Below are positions 1-15,999 of a stretch of 64,000 nt of DNA, piece after piece. Location of the stretch: NCBI GenBank assembly GCA_012934845.2, contig WNNJ02002572.1:78089-142088 (forward strand), read 5' to 3'. Both the position numbers and the translations under genes were made by a program. Source of the DNA: Pomphorhynchus laevis (lineage: Eukaryota; Acanthocephala; Palaeacanthocephala; Echinorhynchida; Pomphorhynchidae). The stretch's first letter is position 1, and the number at the start of each line of letters is the position of its first letter. The notes under the pieces were generated by a model. That model was not told the DNA's origin. It ran no database searches and saw only the letters and a list, made by a program, of their open reading frames with translations.

Positions 1-979
1 TAATATATTAAAAAACGTATTAATATTTTAAAATATTTACGGAGTATTAAAAAACACAATTTGCTTCTTCATTTGACTGCCTGTTGATAAACGGACATGA
101 TAAATACATAAATCTGTAATAATATAAAATTTTAAAATAATTTAAAATTATGATGTGATGATATATTAAAAAACGGATTACAATATTAAAATATTGACGC
201 ATGATTTATAAAGCACAATTTGCTTCTTCATTTGACTGCCTGTTAATGAACGGACACGAGAAATACATAAACCTGTAATATTAAAAAATTATATAATAAT
301 TTTTAATTATGATGTGAAATTATATAAAATAACGTATTACAATTTTAAAGTTTCGACGGAGGAATTATAAAACACAAGTTGCTTCTATATTTGACAACCT
401 GTTAATAAACAGACTAATGCAATATAAAATCTGTAATATTATTAAATTACATAATAATTTATAATTATGATGTGATAATATATTAAAAAACGTATTAATA
501 TTTAAAAATATTGACGGAGGATTAATAAAACACAATTTGCTTCTTTATTTGACTACCTGTTAATAAACGGACATTAGAAATACATAAATCTGTAATATTA
601 AAATTTTTTTTACTAATTTATAATTATCATGTGATAATATATTAAACAACGTATTACAATTTTTAAACATTGACGGAGGATCAATAAAACACAATTTGCT
701 TCTTCATTTAACTACCTGTTAATAAACGGACATGAGAAATTCATAAATCTGTAATAATATAAAATTATAAAATAATTTATAATTATGATGTAATAATATA
801 TTAAATAACGTTTTACAATTTTAAAATAATGACGGAGGATTTATAAAACACAATTTACTTCTTCATTTGACTACCTGTTAATAAACTAACATGAGAAATA
901 CATAAATCTTTAATATTTCAAAATAAAAAAATAATTAATAATTTTGATGTGATAATATATTATAAAACGTATTACAATT

Positions 980-2228
980 TTTAAACATTGACGGAGGATC
1001 AATAAAACACAATTTGCTTTTTCATTTGACTACCTGTTTATAAACAGACATGAGAAACAAATAAATCTGTAATTATAAAAAATTATAAAATAATTTATAA
1101 TTATAATGTAATAATATATTAAATAACGTATTACAATTTTAAAATATTGACGGAGCATTAATATAACAATATTTCCTTCTTCATTTGACTACCTGTCAAT
1201 AAACGGATTTAAGAAATACATAAATCTGTAATATTATAATATTATAAAATAATTTATAATTATGATGTGATAATATATAAAAAAAGTATTAATATTTAAA
1301 ATTATGTCGGAGGATCAAAAAAACAAAATTTGCTTCTTCATTTGACTACCTTTTAATAAACAGACATGAGAAATACATAAATCTGTAATATTATAAAATT
1401 ATAAAATAATTTTAAATAATGATGTGATAATATATTAAATCACATATTACAATTTTAAAATATTGACGGAGGATCAATTAAACACAATGTGCTTCTTCAT
1501 TTGACTCCCTGTTAATAAACGGACATGAGAAATACAAAAATTTGTAATAATATAAAATTATTTATAATTATGATATATAAAGTATTATTTATAATTATGA
1601 TGTGATAATATATTAAATAACGTATTACAATTTTTAAACATTGACGGAGGATCAATATAACACAATTTGCTTCTTCATTTGACTACCTGTTAATAAACAG
1701 ACATGAGAAACACATAAATCTGTAATTATATAAAATTATAAAATAATTTATAATTATAATGTAATAATATATTAAATAACGTATTACAATTTTAAAATAT
1801 TGACGGTGGATTAATATAACAATATTTCCTTCTTCATTTGACTACCTGTCAATAAACGGATTTAAGAAATACATAAATCTGTAATATTATAATATTATAA
1901 AATAATTTATAATTATGATGTGATAACATATAAAAAAAGTATTAATATTTAAAATTATGTCGGAGGATCAATAAAACAAAATTTGCTTCTTCATTTGATT
2001 ACCTTTTAATAAACAGACATGAGAAATACGTAAATCTGTAATATTATAAAATTATAAAATAATTTTAAATAATGATGTGATAATATATTAAATCACATAT
2101 TACAATTTTAAAATATTGACGGAGGATCAATTAAAATCAATGTGCTTCTTCATTTGACTCCCTGTTAATAAACGGACATAAGAAATACAAAAATTTGTAA
2201 TAATATAAAATTATTTATAATTATGATG
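980..2228 (+). repeat. Four-monomer tandem duplication (offset 653 bp)
   Basis: The block at about 971-1575 recurs at about 1624-2228. Both copies share unusual states: GACGGAGGATC after TTTTTAAACATT, an AACAATATTTCC core variant, CCTGTCAATAAACGGATTTAAG, and AAAATTATGTCGG. The first copy carries an extra 27 bp (around 1561-1600), where TTTATAATTATGA occurs twice in quick succession. That explains an offset slightly above four monomers. Confidence 0.8.
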
Positions 2229-4184
2229 TGATAATATATTAAATAACGTATTACAATTTTAAAATATTGACGGACTATTAATATAACAATACTTGCTTCT
2301 TCATTTGACTACCTGTTAATAATCAGACATGAGAAATACATAAATCTGTAATATTACAAAATAAAAAAAAATTATAATTATGATGTGATAATATATTAAA
2401 TAAGGTATTAATATTTTTAATTATTGACGGAGGATTAATAATACACAATTTGCTTCTTCATTTGACAACCTGTTAATAAACAGACATGAGAAATACATAA
2501 ATCTGTAATATTACAAAATTATAAAACAATTTATAATTATGATGTGATAATATATTAAATAACGTATTAATATTTTAAAATAATGACGGAGGATTAATAA
2601 AACACAATTTTCTTCTTCATTTGACCACCTGTTAATAAACGGTCATGAGAAATACTTTAATCTGTTATATAAGAAAATTATAAAATAATTTATAATTATG
2701 ATGTGATAAAATATTAAAAAACTTATTACCATTTTAAAATATTGACGGAGGATTAATAAAACACAATTTGCTTCTTCATTTGACTACCTGTTAATAATTG
2801 GACATGAGAAGTACATAAATCTGTAATATTATAAAATTAGAAAATAATTTATAATTATGATGTGATAATATATTAAATAACGTATAAATATTTTAAAATT
2901 TTAAAGGAGGATTTATAAAACACAATTTGCTTCTTACTTTAACTACCTGTTAATAAACGAACTTAAGAAATACATAAATCTGTAATATTATAAAATAAAA
3001 AAAAATTATAATTATGATGTGATAATATATTAAACAACGTATTAATATTTTAAAATATTGACGGAAGATAAATAAAACACAATTTGCTTCTTCATTTGAT
3101 TTCCTGTTAATAAACGGACATAAGACATACATAAATCTACAATATTAAAACATTATAAAATAATTTATAATTATGATGTGATAATATATTAAACAACCTA
3201 TTACAGTTTAGAAATATGTACTGAGGATTTATAAAACAATATTTTCTTCTTCATTTGTCTACCACTATATAAACGGACATGAGAAATACATAAATCTATA
3301 ATATTACAAAATTACAAAATAATTTATAATTATGATGTGATAATATATTAAATAATATATTACAATTTTAAAATATTGACGTAGGTTCAATTAAACACAA
3401 TTTGATTCTTCATTTGACTACCTGTTAATAAACGGACATGAGAAATACATAAATCTGTAATATTATAAAATAATTAAATAATTTATAATTATGATGTGAT
3501 AATATATTAAAAAACGTATTACAAAATTAAAATATTGATGCAGGATTAAGAAAACACAATTTGCTTTTTCATTCGACTACCTGTAAATGAACGGACATGA
3601 GAAATACAAAAACCTGTAATATTAAAAAATTATAAAATAATTTATAATTATGATGTGATATTATATTAGATAACGTATTAATATTTCAAAATATTGACAG
3701 ATAATCAATAAAACACAATTTGCTTCTTCATTTAACTACCTGTTAATAAACGGACATGATAAATACATAAATCTGTAATATTATAAAATTATAAAACAAT
3801 TTATAATTATGATGTGATAATATATTAAATAACGTATTAATATTTTAAAATAATGACGGAAGATTAATAAAACACAATTTGCTTCTTCATTTGACTATCT
3901 GTTAATAAACATACATAATAAAAATAAATAATTCTGTAATATTTTAAAATTACAAAATAATTTATAATTATGATGTGATTATATTATAAATAACATATTA
4001 TAGTTTAAAATATTGACGGAGAATCAATAAAACACAATTTGTTTCTACGTTTGACTAACTGTTAATAAACGGACATGAGAAATACATATATCTGTAATAT
4101 TATTAAATTATGTAATAATTTAAAATTATTATGTGATAATATATAAAACAACGTATTACAATTTTGAAATATTGACGAAGGATC

Positions 4185-4650
4185 AATAAAACACAATTTC
4201 TTCAACATTTGACTACCTGTTAATAAACAAACATGAGAAATACATAAATATTTAATATTATTAAATTATTAAATAATTTATAATTGTGATTTTATAATAT
4301 ATAAAACACCCGTATTACAATTTTTAAATATTGACGAAGGATTCATAAAACTATATTTGCTTCTTTTGTCTAACTGTTAATAAACGGACATGAGAAATAC
4401 ATAAACATGTAAGACAAAAAAATTCTAAAATATTTTATAATTATGATGTGATAATATGTTAAATAAAGTAAAAATATTTTTAACTATTGACGGAAGATTA
4501 ATAATACACAATTTGCTTCTTCATTTGACCACCTGTTAATAAACAGACATGAGAAATACATAATTCTGTAATATTACAAAACTATAAAACAATTTATAAT
4601 TATGATGTGATAATATATTAAAACGTATTATTATTTTGAAATAATGACGG
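4185..4650 (+). repeat. Marker block, copy 1 of 3 (about 5-kb spacing)
   Basis: A run of about three monomers with shared rare states: ACATTTGACTACC followed by TAAACAAACATG, then GTGATTTTATAATATATAAAA, then GGATTCATAAAAC, then AAAATATTTTTAACTATTGACGG, then AATAATACAC, then a TATTTTGAAATAATGACG step. The same ordered set recurs at about 9744 and 14666, so it is a displaced copy and not chance similarity. Confidence 0.75.
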
Positions 4651-7380
4651 AGGATTAATTAAACACAATTTGCTCCTTCATTTGACTACCTGTTAATAAA
4701 CGGACATGAGAAAAACATAAATCTGTAATAATATAAAATTATAAAATAATTTATAATTATGATGTATTAATATATTTAATAACGTATTACAATTTTAAAA
4801 TATTGACGGAGGATTCATAAAACAATATTTCCTTCTTCATTTGACTACCAGTTAATAAACGGGCCTGAGAAATACATAAATCTGTAATATTATAAAATTG
4901 TAAAATAATTTATAATTATGATGTGATATATATTCATTAACGTATTACAATTTGTAAATATTGACGGAGGATTAATAAAACACAATTTGCTTCTTCATTC
5001 GATTACCTGTTAAACCACGGACATGAGAAATACATAAATCTGTAATATTATAAAATTATAAAATAATTTATATTTATGATATGATAATATATTAAACAAC
5101 GTATTAATATTTTTAAATATTGATTGAGGATCAATAAACTAAAATTTGCTTCTTCATTTGACTACCTGTTAATAAACAGATATGAGAAATACATAAATCT
5201 GTAATATTATAAAAAACTAAAATAATTTATAATTATGATGTGATAATATATTCTTAAACGTATAACAATATTATAATATTGACGCATGATAAATAAAACA
5301 CAATTTGCTTCTTCATTTGACTGCTTGTAAATGAACGGACAGGAGAAATACATAAACCTGTAATATTATAAAATTATATAATAATTTTTAATTATGATGT
5401 GATAATACATTTAATAAAGTATTACAATTTTAAAGTATTGAGGGAGGATTAATAAAACACAATTTGCTTCTTCATTTGACTAACTAATAATAAACGGACA
5501 TGAAAAATACATAAATTTGTAATATTATAAAATTATAAAATAATTTATAATTTAGATGTAATAATATATTAAATAACGTATTACAATTTTGAAATATTGA
5601 CGGAGGATTAATTAAACACAATTTACTTCTTCATTTGACTATCTGTTAATAAACCGACATGAGAAATACATAAATCTGTAATATTATAAAATTAAAAAAT
5701 ATATTTATAATTATGATATGATAATATATTAAATAACGTATTTATATTTTAAAATATTGACGGAGGATTAATAAAACACAACTTGCTTCTTCATCTGACT
5801 ATCTGTTAATAAACAGACATGAGAAATACATAAATCTGTAATAGTACAAAATTATAAAATAATTTATAATTATGATGTGATAATATATTAAATAACGTAA
5901 TACAATTTTAAAATATTGACGAAGGATCAATAAAACACGATTACTTCTTCATTTGACTACCTGTTAATAAACGGACATGAGAAATACAAATATCTGTAAT
6001 ATTATAAAACAATAATATAATTTAAAATTATGATGTGATAATATACCAAAAAAACGTATTTCAAAATTAAAATATTGACGCAAGATTAATAAAACACAAT
6101 TTGCATCTTCATTTAACTAACTGAAAATGAACGGACATGATAAATACATAAAATTGTAATAATATAAAATTATATAATAATTTTTTATTATGATGTTATA
6201 ATATATTAAACGACGTATTACAATTTTAAAATATTGACGGAGGTTTTATAAAACACAATTTGCTTCTTCATTTGACTACCTGTTAATAAACGGACTTAAG
6301 AAAAACATAAATCTGTAATATTATAAAATTACAAAATAATTTATAATTATGAGTTGATAATATATTAGATAACGTATTAATATTTTAAAATATTGACGGA
6401 GGATTAATAAAACACAATTTGCTTCTTCATTTGACTGCCTGTAAATGAACGGACATGAGAAATACATAAACCTGTAATATTACAAAATTATAAAATAATT
6501 TTTAATTCTGATGTGTTAATATATTAAATAACGAATTACAATTTAAAGGAATTAATGGAGGATTAATAAAACACAATTTGCATATTCATTTGACTACCTG
6601 TTAATAAACGGACATAAGAAATACATAAATCTGTAATATTAAATAATTACAAAAAAATTTATAATTATGATGTGATAATATATTAAATAAAGTATTACAA
6701 TATCAAAATATTAACGCATGATTAATAAAACACAATATGCTTCTTCATTTGACTGCCTGTAAATGAACGGACATGAGAAATACATAAACCTGTAATATTA
6801 TAAAATTTTATAATAATTTTTAATTATGATGTGATAATATATTAAATAACGTATTACAATTTTCAAGTATTGACGGAGGATTAACAAAACACAATTTGCT
6901 TCTTAATTTGACTACCTGTTAATAAACGAAATTAAGAAATACATAAATCTGTAATATTAAAAAATTATAAAATAATTTATAATTATAATGTGCTAATATA
7001 TTAAATAACGTATTAATATTTTTAAATGTTGACGGAGGATTAATAAAACACAATTTGCTTCTTCATTTGACTTCCTGTAAATAAACGGACATGAGAAATA
7101 CATAAATCTGTAATATTAAAAAATTATAAAATAATTTATAATTATGATGTGATAATATATTAAACAACGTGTTACAGTTTTAAAAAATGGACTGAGGATT
7201 GATAAAACAATATTTGCTTCTTCATTTAACTGCCTCTTAATAAACGGACATGAGGAATACATAAATCTGTAATATTATAAAATTATAAAATAATTTATAA
7301 TTATGATTTGATAATATATTAAACGACGTATTACAATTTTAAAATATTGACGGAGGATCAACAAAACACAATTTGCTTCT

Positions 7381-7860
7381 TCATTTGAATACCTTTTAAT
7401 AAACGGACATGAGAAATACAAATATCTGTAATATTTTAAAATTATAAAATAATTTATAATTTAGATGTAATAATATATTAAATAAAGTATTACAAATTTA
7501 AAATATTAACAGAAAATCAATAAAACACAATTTGCTTCTTCATTTGACTACCTGTTACTAAACTGACATGAGAAATACATAAATTTGAAATATTAAAAAA
7601 TTATTATAATATTTTAAATTATGATGTGATAATATAATAAAACGAGTATTACAATTTTAAAATATTGACGGAGAATCAATAAAGCACAATTTGCTTCTTC
7701 ATTTGAATACCTGTTAATAAACGGACATGAGAAATACAAATATCTGTAATATTTTAAAATTATAACATAATTTATAATTTAGATGTAATAATATATTAAA
7801 TAAAGTATTACAAATTTAAAATATTAACAGAAAATCAATAAAACACAATTTGCTTCTTCA
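7381..7860 (+). repeat. Dimer duplication (offset 318 bp)
   Basis: The sequence from TCATTTGAATACC at 7381 repeats from 7699, an offset of exactly two 159-bp units. Shared private states include AATACAAATATCTG, TTATAATTTAGATGTAAT, AATAAAGTATTACAAATTT and AATATTAACAGAAAATC. Confidence 0.8.
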
Positions 7861-8019
7861 TTTGATTACCTGTTAAACCACGGAATTGAGAAATACACCA
7901 AATCTGTAATATTATAAAATTATAAAAAAATTTATAATTGTGATGTGATAATATGTTAAATAACGTATTACAATTTTAAAATATTGACGGAGGATTAATA
8001 AAACACAATTTACTACTTT

Positions 8020-8510
8020 ATTTGACTACTTGTTAATAGACGGACATGAGAAATACATAAATCTGTAATATTATAAAATCAAAACATAATTTATATTTAT
8101 GATTTGATAATATATTAAATAACGTATTGATATTTTAAAATATTGACAAAGGATTAATAATTCACAATTTGCATCTTCATTTGAATACCTGATAATAAAC
8201 GGACTTAAGAAATACAAAAATCTGTAATATTAAAAAATTATAAAATAATTTATAATTATGATGTGATAATATATAAATAACGTATTAATATTTTAAAATA
8301 TTGACTGAGGATTAATAAAACACAATTTACTTTTTTATTTGACTACTTGTTAATAGACGGACATGAGAAATACATAAATCTGTAATATTATAAAATCAAA
8401 ACATAATATTATATATTTGATGTGATAATATATTAAATAACGTATTGATATTTTAAAATATTGACAAAGGATTAATAATTCACAATTTGCATCTTCATTT
8501 GAATACCTGT
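8020..8510 (+). repeat. Dimer duplication (offset about 318 bp)
   Basis: A monomer at about 8025-8180 (TGACTACTTGTTAATAGACGG, AAAATCAAAACATAAT, ATTGACAAAGGATT, AATAATTCACAATTTGCATC) is repeated at about 8340-8500 with the same private states. It is separate from the dimer duplication at 7381-7860. Confidence 0.75.
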
Positions 8511-9743
8511 TAATAAACGGACTTAAGAAATACATAAATCTGTAATATTACAAAATTAAAAATAATTTATAATTATGATGTGATAATATATTAAAAAAGT
8601 ATTAATATTTTAAATTATTGACGGAGGATTAATAAAACACAATTTGCTTCTTCATTTGACTACCTGTTTATAAATGGACTTAAGAAATACATAAATCTGT
8701 AATATTGTAAAATTGTAAAATAATTTATAATTATGATGTGATAATATATTAAAAAACGTATTAATATTTTAAATTTGACGGAAAATTAATAAAACACAAT
8801 TTGCTTCTTCATTTAACTACCAGTTAATAAACTGACATGAGTAATACATAAATCTGTAATATTAAAAAATTATAAAATATTTTATAATTATGATGTTATA
8901 ATATATTAAAACGCGTAGTACAATTTTGAAATATTCACGGAGGATCAATAAAGCACAATTTGCTTCTTCATTTGACTACCTGTAAATAAACGGACATGAG
9001 AAATACATAAATCTGTAATATTATAAAATTACAAAATAATATTTAATTTAGATGTAATAATATATTAAATAACGTAATACAATTTTAAAATATTGACGGA
9101 GGATTAATAAAACAACACTTGCTTCTTCATTTGACTACCTGTTAATGAACGGACATGAGAAATACATAAATCTGTAATAATTTAAAATAAAAAAAACAAT
9201 TTATAATTATGATGTGATAATATATTGAAAAGAGTATAAATATTTTGAAATATTGACGAAGGATCAATAAAACACAATTTGCTTCTTTATTTGACTACCT
9301 GTTAATAAACTGAAATGAGAAATACATAAATCTGTAATATTAAAAAATTAAAAAATAATTTATAATTATGATGTGATAATATATTAAACAACGTATTACA
9401 ATTTTGAAATATTGATGGAGGATCAACAAAACACAATTTGCTTCTTCATTTGACTAACTGTTAATAAACGGACATGAGAAATACATAAATCTGTAATATT
9501 ATAAAATTAAAAAACAATTTATAATTATGATGTGATAACATATTAAATAAAGCATTAATATTTTAAATACTTGACGGAGGATAAATAAAACACAATTTGC
9601 TTCTTCATTTGACCACCTGTTAAAAAAGAGACATGAGAAATACATAAATCTGTAAAATTACAAAATTATAAAACAATTAATAATTATGATGTAATAATAT
9701 ATTAAATAACATATTACAATTTTGAAATATAAATAAAGGATCA

Positions 9744-10211
9744 ATAAAACACAATTTGCTTCTACATTTGACTACCTGTTAATAAACAAACATAAAAAAT
9801 ACATAAATCTTTAATATTATAAAATTATAAAATAATTTATAATTGTGATTTTATAATATATAAAATAACGTATTACAATTTTTAAATATTGACTGAGGAT
9901 TCATAAAACAATATTTGCTTCTTCTTTTGTCTGACTGTTTATAAACGGACATGAGAAATACATAAATCTGTAAGACTTAAAAATTATAAAATATTTTATA
10001 ATTATGATGTGATAATATGTTAAACAAAGTAAAAATATTTTTAACTATTGACGGAAGATTAATAATACACAATTTGCTTCTTCATTTGACCAACTGTTAA
10101 TAAACAGACATGAGAAATACATAAATCTGTAATATTACAAAATTATAAAATAATTTATAATTATGATGTGATAATATATTAAAACGTATTATCATTTTGA
10201 AATAATGACGA
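9744..10211 (+). repeat. Marker block, copy 2 of 3
   Basis: Carries the same ordered rare states as 4185-4650 at an offset of about 5560 bp (about 35 monomers). Examples are CTTCTACATTTGAC, GTGATTTTATAATATATAAAA, GTAAGACT, AAAATATTTTTAACTATTGACGG and AAAACGTATTATCATTTTGA. Confidence 0.75.
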
Positions 10212-11129
10212 AGGATTTATAAAACACAATTAGCTTCTTCATTTGACTACATGTTAATAAACGGACATGAGAAATATATAAATCTGTAATGTTATAAAAA
10301 GATAAAAAAATTTATAATTGTGATGTGACAATATATATTAAATAACGTATTACAATTATAAAATATTGACGGAGGATTAATAAACACAATTTGCATCTTC
10401 ATTTGACTACCTGTTAATAAACGGACATGAGAAATACATAAATCTGTAATATTATAAAATTATAAAAAAATTTATAATTATGATGTGATAATATATTAAA
10501 TCACGTAATACAACTTTAAAATATAAACAGAGGATCAATAAAACACAATTTGCTTCTTCATTTGTAGTCCTGATAATAAACGGACATGAGAAAAACAAAA
10601 ATCTGTAATAATTTAAAATTATAAAATAATTTATAATTATGATGTGATAATATATTAAATAACGTATTACAATTTAAAATATTGACGGAGGATCAATAAA
10701 ACACAATTTGCTTCTTCATTTGACTACCTGTTAATAAACGGACATGAGAAATACATAAATCTGTAATATTAAAAAATTATAAAATAATTTATAATTATGA
10801 TGTGATAATATATTAAAAAACGTAATAATATTTTTAAAAATTGACAGAGGATTAATAAAACACAATTTGATTCTTCATTTGACTACCTGTTAATAAACTG
10901 ACATGAGAAATACATAAATCTGTAATATTAAAAAATTATAAAATAATTTATAATTATGATGTGATAATATATTAAAAAACGTATTACAATTTTTAAATAT
11001 TGACGGAGGATTAATAAAACACAATTTGCTTCTTCATTTGACTGCCGTTTAATAAACGGACTTGAGAAATACATAAATCTGTAATATTAAAAAATTACAA
11101 AATAATTTATAATTATGATGTGATAATAT

Positions 11130-13060
11130 ATTAAAACGCGTATTACAATTTTGAAATATTGACGGAGGATCAATAAAACACAATTTGCTTCTTCATTTGA
11201 CTGCCGTTTAATAAACGGACTTGAGAAATACATAAATCTGTAATATTATAAAATTATAAAATAATTTATAATTTGGATGTAATAATATATTAAATAACGT
11301 ATTACAATTTTAAAATATTGACGAAGGATCAATAAAACACAATTTGCTACTTCATTTGATTACCTGTTAATTAACGGACATGAGAAATACATAAATCTGT
11401 AATATTATAAAATTGTAAAATAATTTATAATTATGATGTGATAATATATTCATTAACGTATTACAATTTTAAAATATTGACAGAGGATTAATAATACACA
11501 ATTTGCTTCTTCATTCGATTACCTGTTATACCACGGACATGAGAAATACATAAATCTGTAATATTATAAAATTATAAAATAATTTATATTTATGATATGA
11601 TAATATATTAAACAACGTATTAATATTTTTTAATATTGATGGAGGATCAATAAAACACAATTTGCTTCTTCATTTGACTACGTGTTTAAAACGGACATAA
11701 GAAATACATAAATCTGTAATATTACAAAATTATAAAATAATTTATAATTATGATGTGATAAAAAGTTAAATAAAGTATAAATATTTTAAATTATTGACGG
11801 AAATTTAATAAAACACCATTTGCTTCTTCATTTTACTACCTGTTTATAAACGGACTTAAGAAATACATAAATCTGTAATATTATAAAATTATAAAATAAT
11901 TTATAATTATGATGTGATAATATATTAAAAAACGTACAAATATTTTAAAATATTGACGGAGGATTAATAAAACACAATTTGCTTCTTCATTTGACTACCT
12001 GTTAATAAACTGACATGAGAAATACATAAATCTGTAATTTTAAAAAATTATAAAATAATTTATAATTATGATGTGATAATATATTAAAACGCGTATTACA
12101 ATTTTGAAATATTGACGGAGCATCAATAAAGCACAATTTGCTTCTTCATTTGACTACCTGTTAATAAAAGGACTTGAGAAATATATAAATCTGTAATATT
12201 AAATAATTACAAAACAATTTATAATTTAGATGTAATAATATATTAAATAACGTATTACAATTTTAAAATATTGACGGAGGATTAATAAAACAACACTTGC
12301 TTCTTAATTTGACTACCTGTTAATAAACGGACATGAAAAATACATAAATCTGAAATATTAAAAAAATTATAAAATAATTTTTGTTAGATGTAATAATACA
12401 TTAAATAACGTATTACAATTTTAAAGTATTGACGGAGGATTAATAAAACACTATTTGCTTCTTCATTTGACTAACTGTTAATAAACGGACCTGAGAAATA
12501 CGTAAATCTGTAATATTATAAAATTATAAAATAATTTATAATTTAGATGTAATAATATATTAAATAAAGTATTACAATTTTAAAAAATTGACGGAGAATT
12601 AATAAAACAACACTTGCTTCTTCATTTGACTACCTGTTAATAAACGGACATGAGAAATACATAAATCTGTAATATTACAAAATTATAAAATAATTTATAA
12701 TTATGATGTGATAATATATTAAATAAAGTATAAATATTTTAAATTATTGACGGAGGATTAACAAAACACAATTTGCTTCTTCATTTGACTACCTGTTTAT
12801 AAACGGACTTAAGAAATACATAAATTTTCTATATTATAAAATTATAAAATAATGTATAATTTTGATGTGATAATATATTAAAAAACGTATTAATATTTTA
12901 ATATATTGACGGAGGATTAATCAAACACAATTTGCTTCTTCATTTGACTACCTCTTAATAAACTGACATGAGAAATACATAAATCTGTAATTTTAAAAAA
13001 TTATAAAATAATTTAAAATTATGAGATGATAATATATTAAAACGCGTATTACAATTTTGA
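11130..13060 (+). repeat. Six-monomer higher-order repeat (period 953 bp)
   Basis: The rare string AAAACGCGTATTACAATTTTG occurs with its GCG at 11138, 12091 and 13044, two intervals of exactly 953 bp (six monomers). A second marker, GTATAAATATTTTAAATTATTG, lies at 11775 and 12728, again 953 bp apart. Flanking monomers with TTTAGATGTAAT or TTTGGATGTAAT fall in the same order. Not every monomer of the unit matches equally well, so the repeat has been partly overwritten. Confidence 0.7.
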
Positions 13061-14665
13061 AATATTGACAAAGGATCAATAAAGCACAATTTGCTTCTTC
13101 ATTTGACTACCTGTTAATAAACGGACATGAGAAATACATAAATCTGTAATATTATAAAATTATAAAATAATTTATAATTTACATGTAATAATATATTAAT
13201 TAACGTATTAATATTTTAAAATATTGACGGAGGATTAATAAAACACAATTTGCTTCTTCATTTGACTTTCTGTTAATAAACGGACATGAGAAATACATAT
13301 ATCTGTAATATCAATAAATTATAAAATAATTTGTAATTGTGATGTGATAACATATTAAACAACGTATTACAATTTTTAAATATTGACGCAGGATCAATAA
13401 ACACAATTTGCTTCTTCTTTTGACTAACTGTTAATAAACGGACATGAGAAATACATAAATCTGTAATAATATAAAATTATAAAATAATTTATAATTATGA
13501 TTTAATAATATATTAAACAATTTATTACAATTTTAAAAAATTGACGGAGGATTAATAAAACAATATTTCCTTTTTCATTTGACTACCTGTTAATAAACGG
13601 ACATGAGAAATACATAAATCTGTAATATTATACAATTATAAAATAATTTATAATTATGATGTGATAATATATTAAATAAAGTATTAATATTTTAAATTAT
13701 TGACGGAGGATTTATAAAACACAATTTGCTTCTTAATTTGACTACCTGTTCATAAACTGAATGAGAAATACATAAATCTGTAATAATATAAAATTATAAA
13801 ACAAATTATAATTATGATCTTATAATATATTAAATAAAGCATTAATATTAAAAATTATTGACGGAGGATTAATAAAACACAATTTGCTTATTCATTTGAC
13901 CACCTGTTAATAAACAGACATGAGAAATACAAACAATCTGTAATATTACAAAATTATAAAATAATAAATAATTATGATGTGATAATATATTAAATAACGT
14001 AATACAAATTAAAATATTGACGAAGGATAAATAAAAGAGAATTTGCTTCTTCATTTGACTACCTGTTAATAAACGGACATGAGAAATACATAAATCTGTA
14101 ATATTATAAAATTAAAAGTAATTTAAAATTATGATTTTTTAATATATTAAATAACGTATTAATATTTTAAAATATTGCCGGAGGATGAATAAAACACAAA
14201 TTGCTTATTCATTTGACTACCTGTTGATAAACGGATATAAGAAATACATAAATCTGTAATATTATAAAATTCTAAAATAATTTATAATTATGATGTGATA
14301 ATATATTAAAAAACGTATTTATATTTTAAAATATTGACGGAGGATCAATAAAACAAAATTTGCTTCTTCATTTGACTAACTGTTAATAAACGGACATGAG
14401 AAATACATAAATCTGTAATATTATTAAATTATATAATAATTTGTAATTATGATGTGATAATATATTAAATAACATATTACAATTTGAAAATATTGACGGA
14501 AGATTTATTAAACACAATTTGCTTCTTCATTTGACTACCTGTTAATAAACGGATATGAGAAATACATAAATCTGTAATATTACAAAATTATAAAAAAATT
14601 TATAATTATGATGTTATAATATATATGATAACGTAATACAATTTTGAAATATTTACGGAGGATCA

Positions 14666-15135
14666 ATAAAACACAATTTGCTTCTACATTTGACTACCTG
14701 TTAATAAACAAACATGAGAAATACATAAATCTTCAATATTATAATATTATAAAATAATTTATAATTGTGATTTTATAATATATAAAATAACGTATTACAA
14801 TTTTTAAATATTGACGGAGGATTCATAAAACAATATTTGCTTCTTCTTTTGACTAACTGTTAATAAACGGAAAGGAGAAATACATAAATCTGTATGACTA
14901 AAAAATTATAAACTATTTTATAATTATGATGTGATAATATATTAAATAAAGTATAAATATTTTTAACTATTGACGGGGCATTAATAATACACAATTTGCT
15001 TCTTCATTTGACCACCTGTAAATAAACAGACATGATAAATACATAAATCTGTAATATTACAAAATTAAAAAACAATTTATAATTTTGTGGTGATAATATA
15101 TTAAATAAAGTATTATTATTTTGAAATAATGACGC
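14666..15135 (+). repeat. Marker block, copy 3 of 3
   Basis: Same ordered rare states as the blocks at 4185 and 9744. The offset from the second copy is 4922 bp (about 31 monomers). It shares CTTCTACATTTGAC, GTGATTTTATAATATATAAAA, TATTTTTAACTATTGACGG and TATTATTTTGAAATAATGACG. Confidence 0.75.
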
Positions 15136-15681
15136 AGGATTTATAAAACACAATTTGCTTCATCATTTGACTACCTGTTAATAAACGGACATGAGAAATA
15201 CATAAATCTGTAATATTATAAAATTAAAAAAATAATTTATAATTCTGATGTGATAATATATTAAAAACCGTATTACAATACATAAAATATTGACGGAGGA
15301 TCAATTAAACACAATTTGAATCTTTATTTGACTACCTGTTAAAAAACGGACATGAGGAATACAAACAATCTGTAATATTACAAACTTATAAAATAATTTA
15401 TAATTATGATGTGGTAATATATTAAATCTCGTAATATAATTTTAAAATAATAACAGAGGATTAATAAAACACAATTTGCTTCTTCATTTGACGTCCTGAT
15501 AATAAAAAGACATGAGAAATACATATATCTGTAATATTAAAAATTTACAAAAAAAATTATAATTATGATGTGATATTATATTAAACAAAGTATTACAGTT
15601 TTAAAATATTGACGGAGGATTAATAAAACAACACTTGCTTCTTCATTTAACTACCTGTTAAAAAACGGACATGAGATATTA

Positions 15682-15999
15682 CATAAATCTGTAATATTAA
15701 AAAATTATAAAATAATTTATAATTATGATGTGATAATATATTAAATAAAGTATTAATATTTTAAATTATTGACGGAGGATTAATAAAACACAATTTGCTT
15801 CTTCATTTGACTACCTGTTAATAAACGGACTTAAGAAATACATAAATCTGTAATATTAAAAAATTATAAAATAATTTATAATTATGATGTGATAATATAT
15901 TAAATAAAGTATTAATATTTTAAATTATTGACGGAGGATTAATAAAACACAATTTGCTTCTTCATTTGACTACCTGTTAATAAACGGACTTAAGAAATA
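15682..15999 (+). repeat. Two identical adjacent monomers, reference unit
   Basis: Positions 15682-15840 and 15841-15999 read identically base for base, which gives the true period of 159 bp and marks a very recent single-unit duplication. This is a convenient reference monomer. It differs from the majority sequence mainly in CTTAAG for CATGAG and in AAAGTATTAATATTTTAAATT. Confidence 0.9.
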
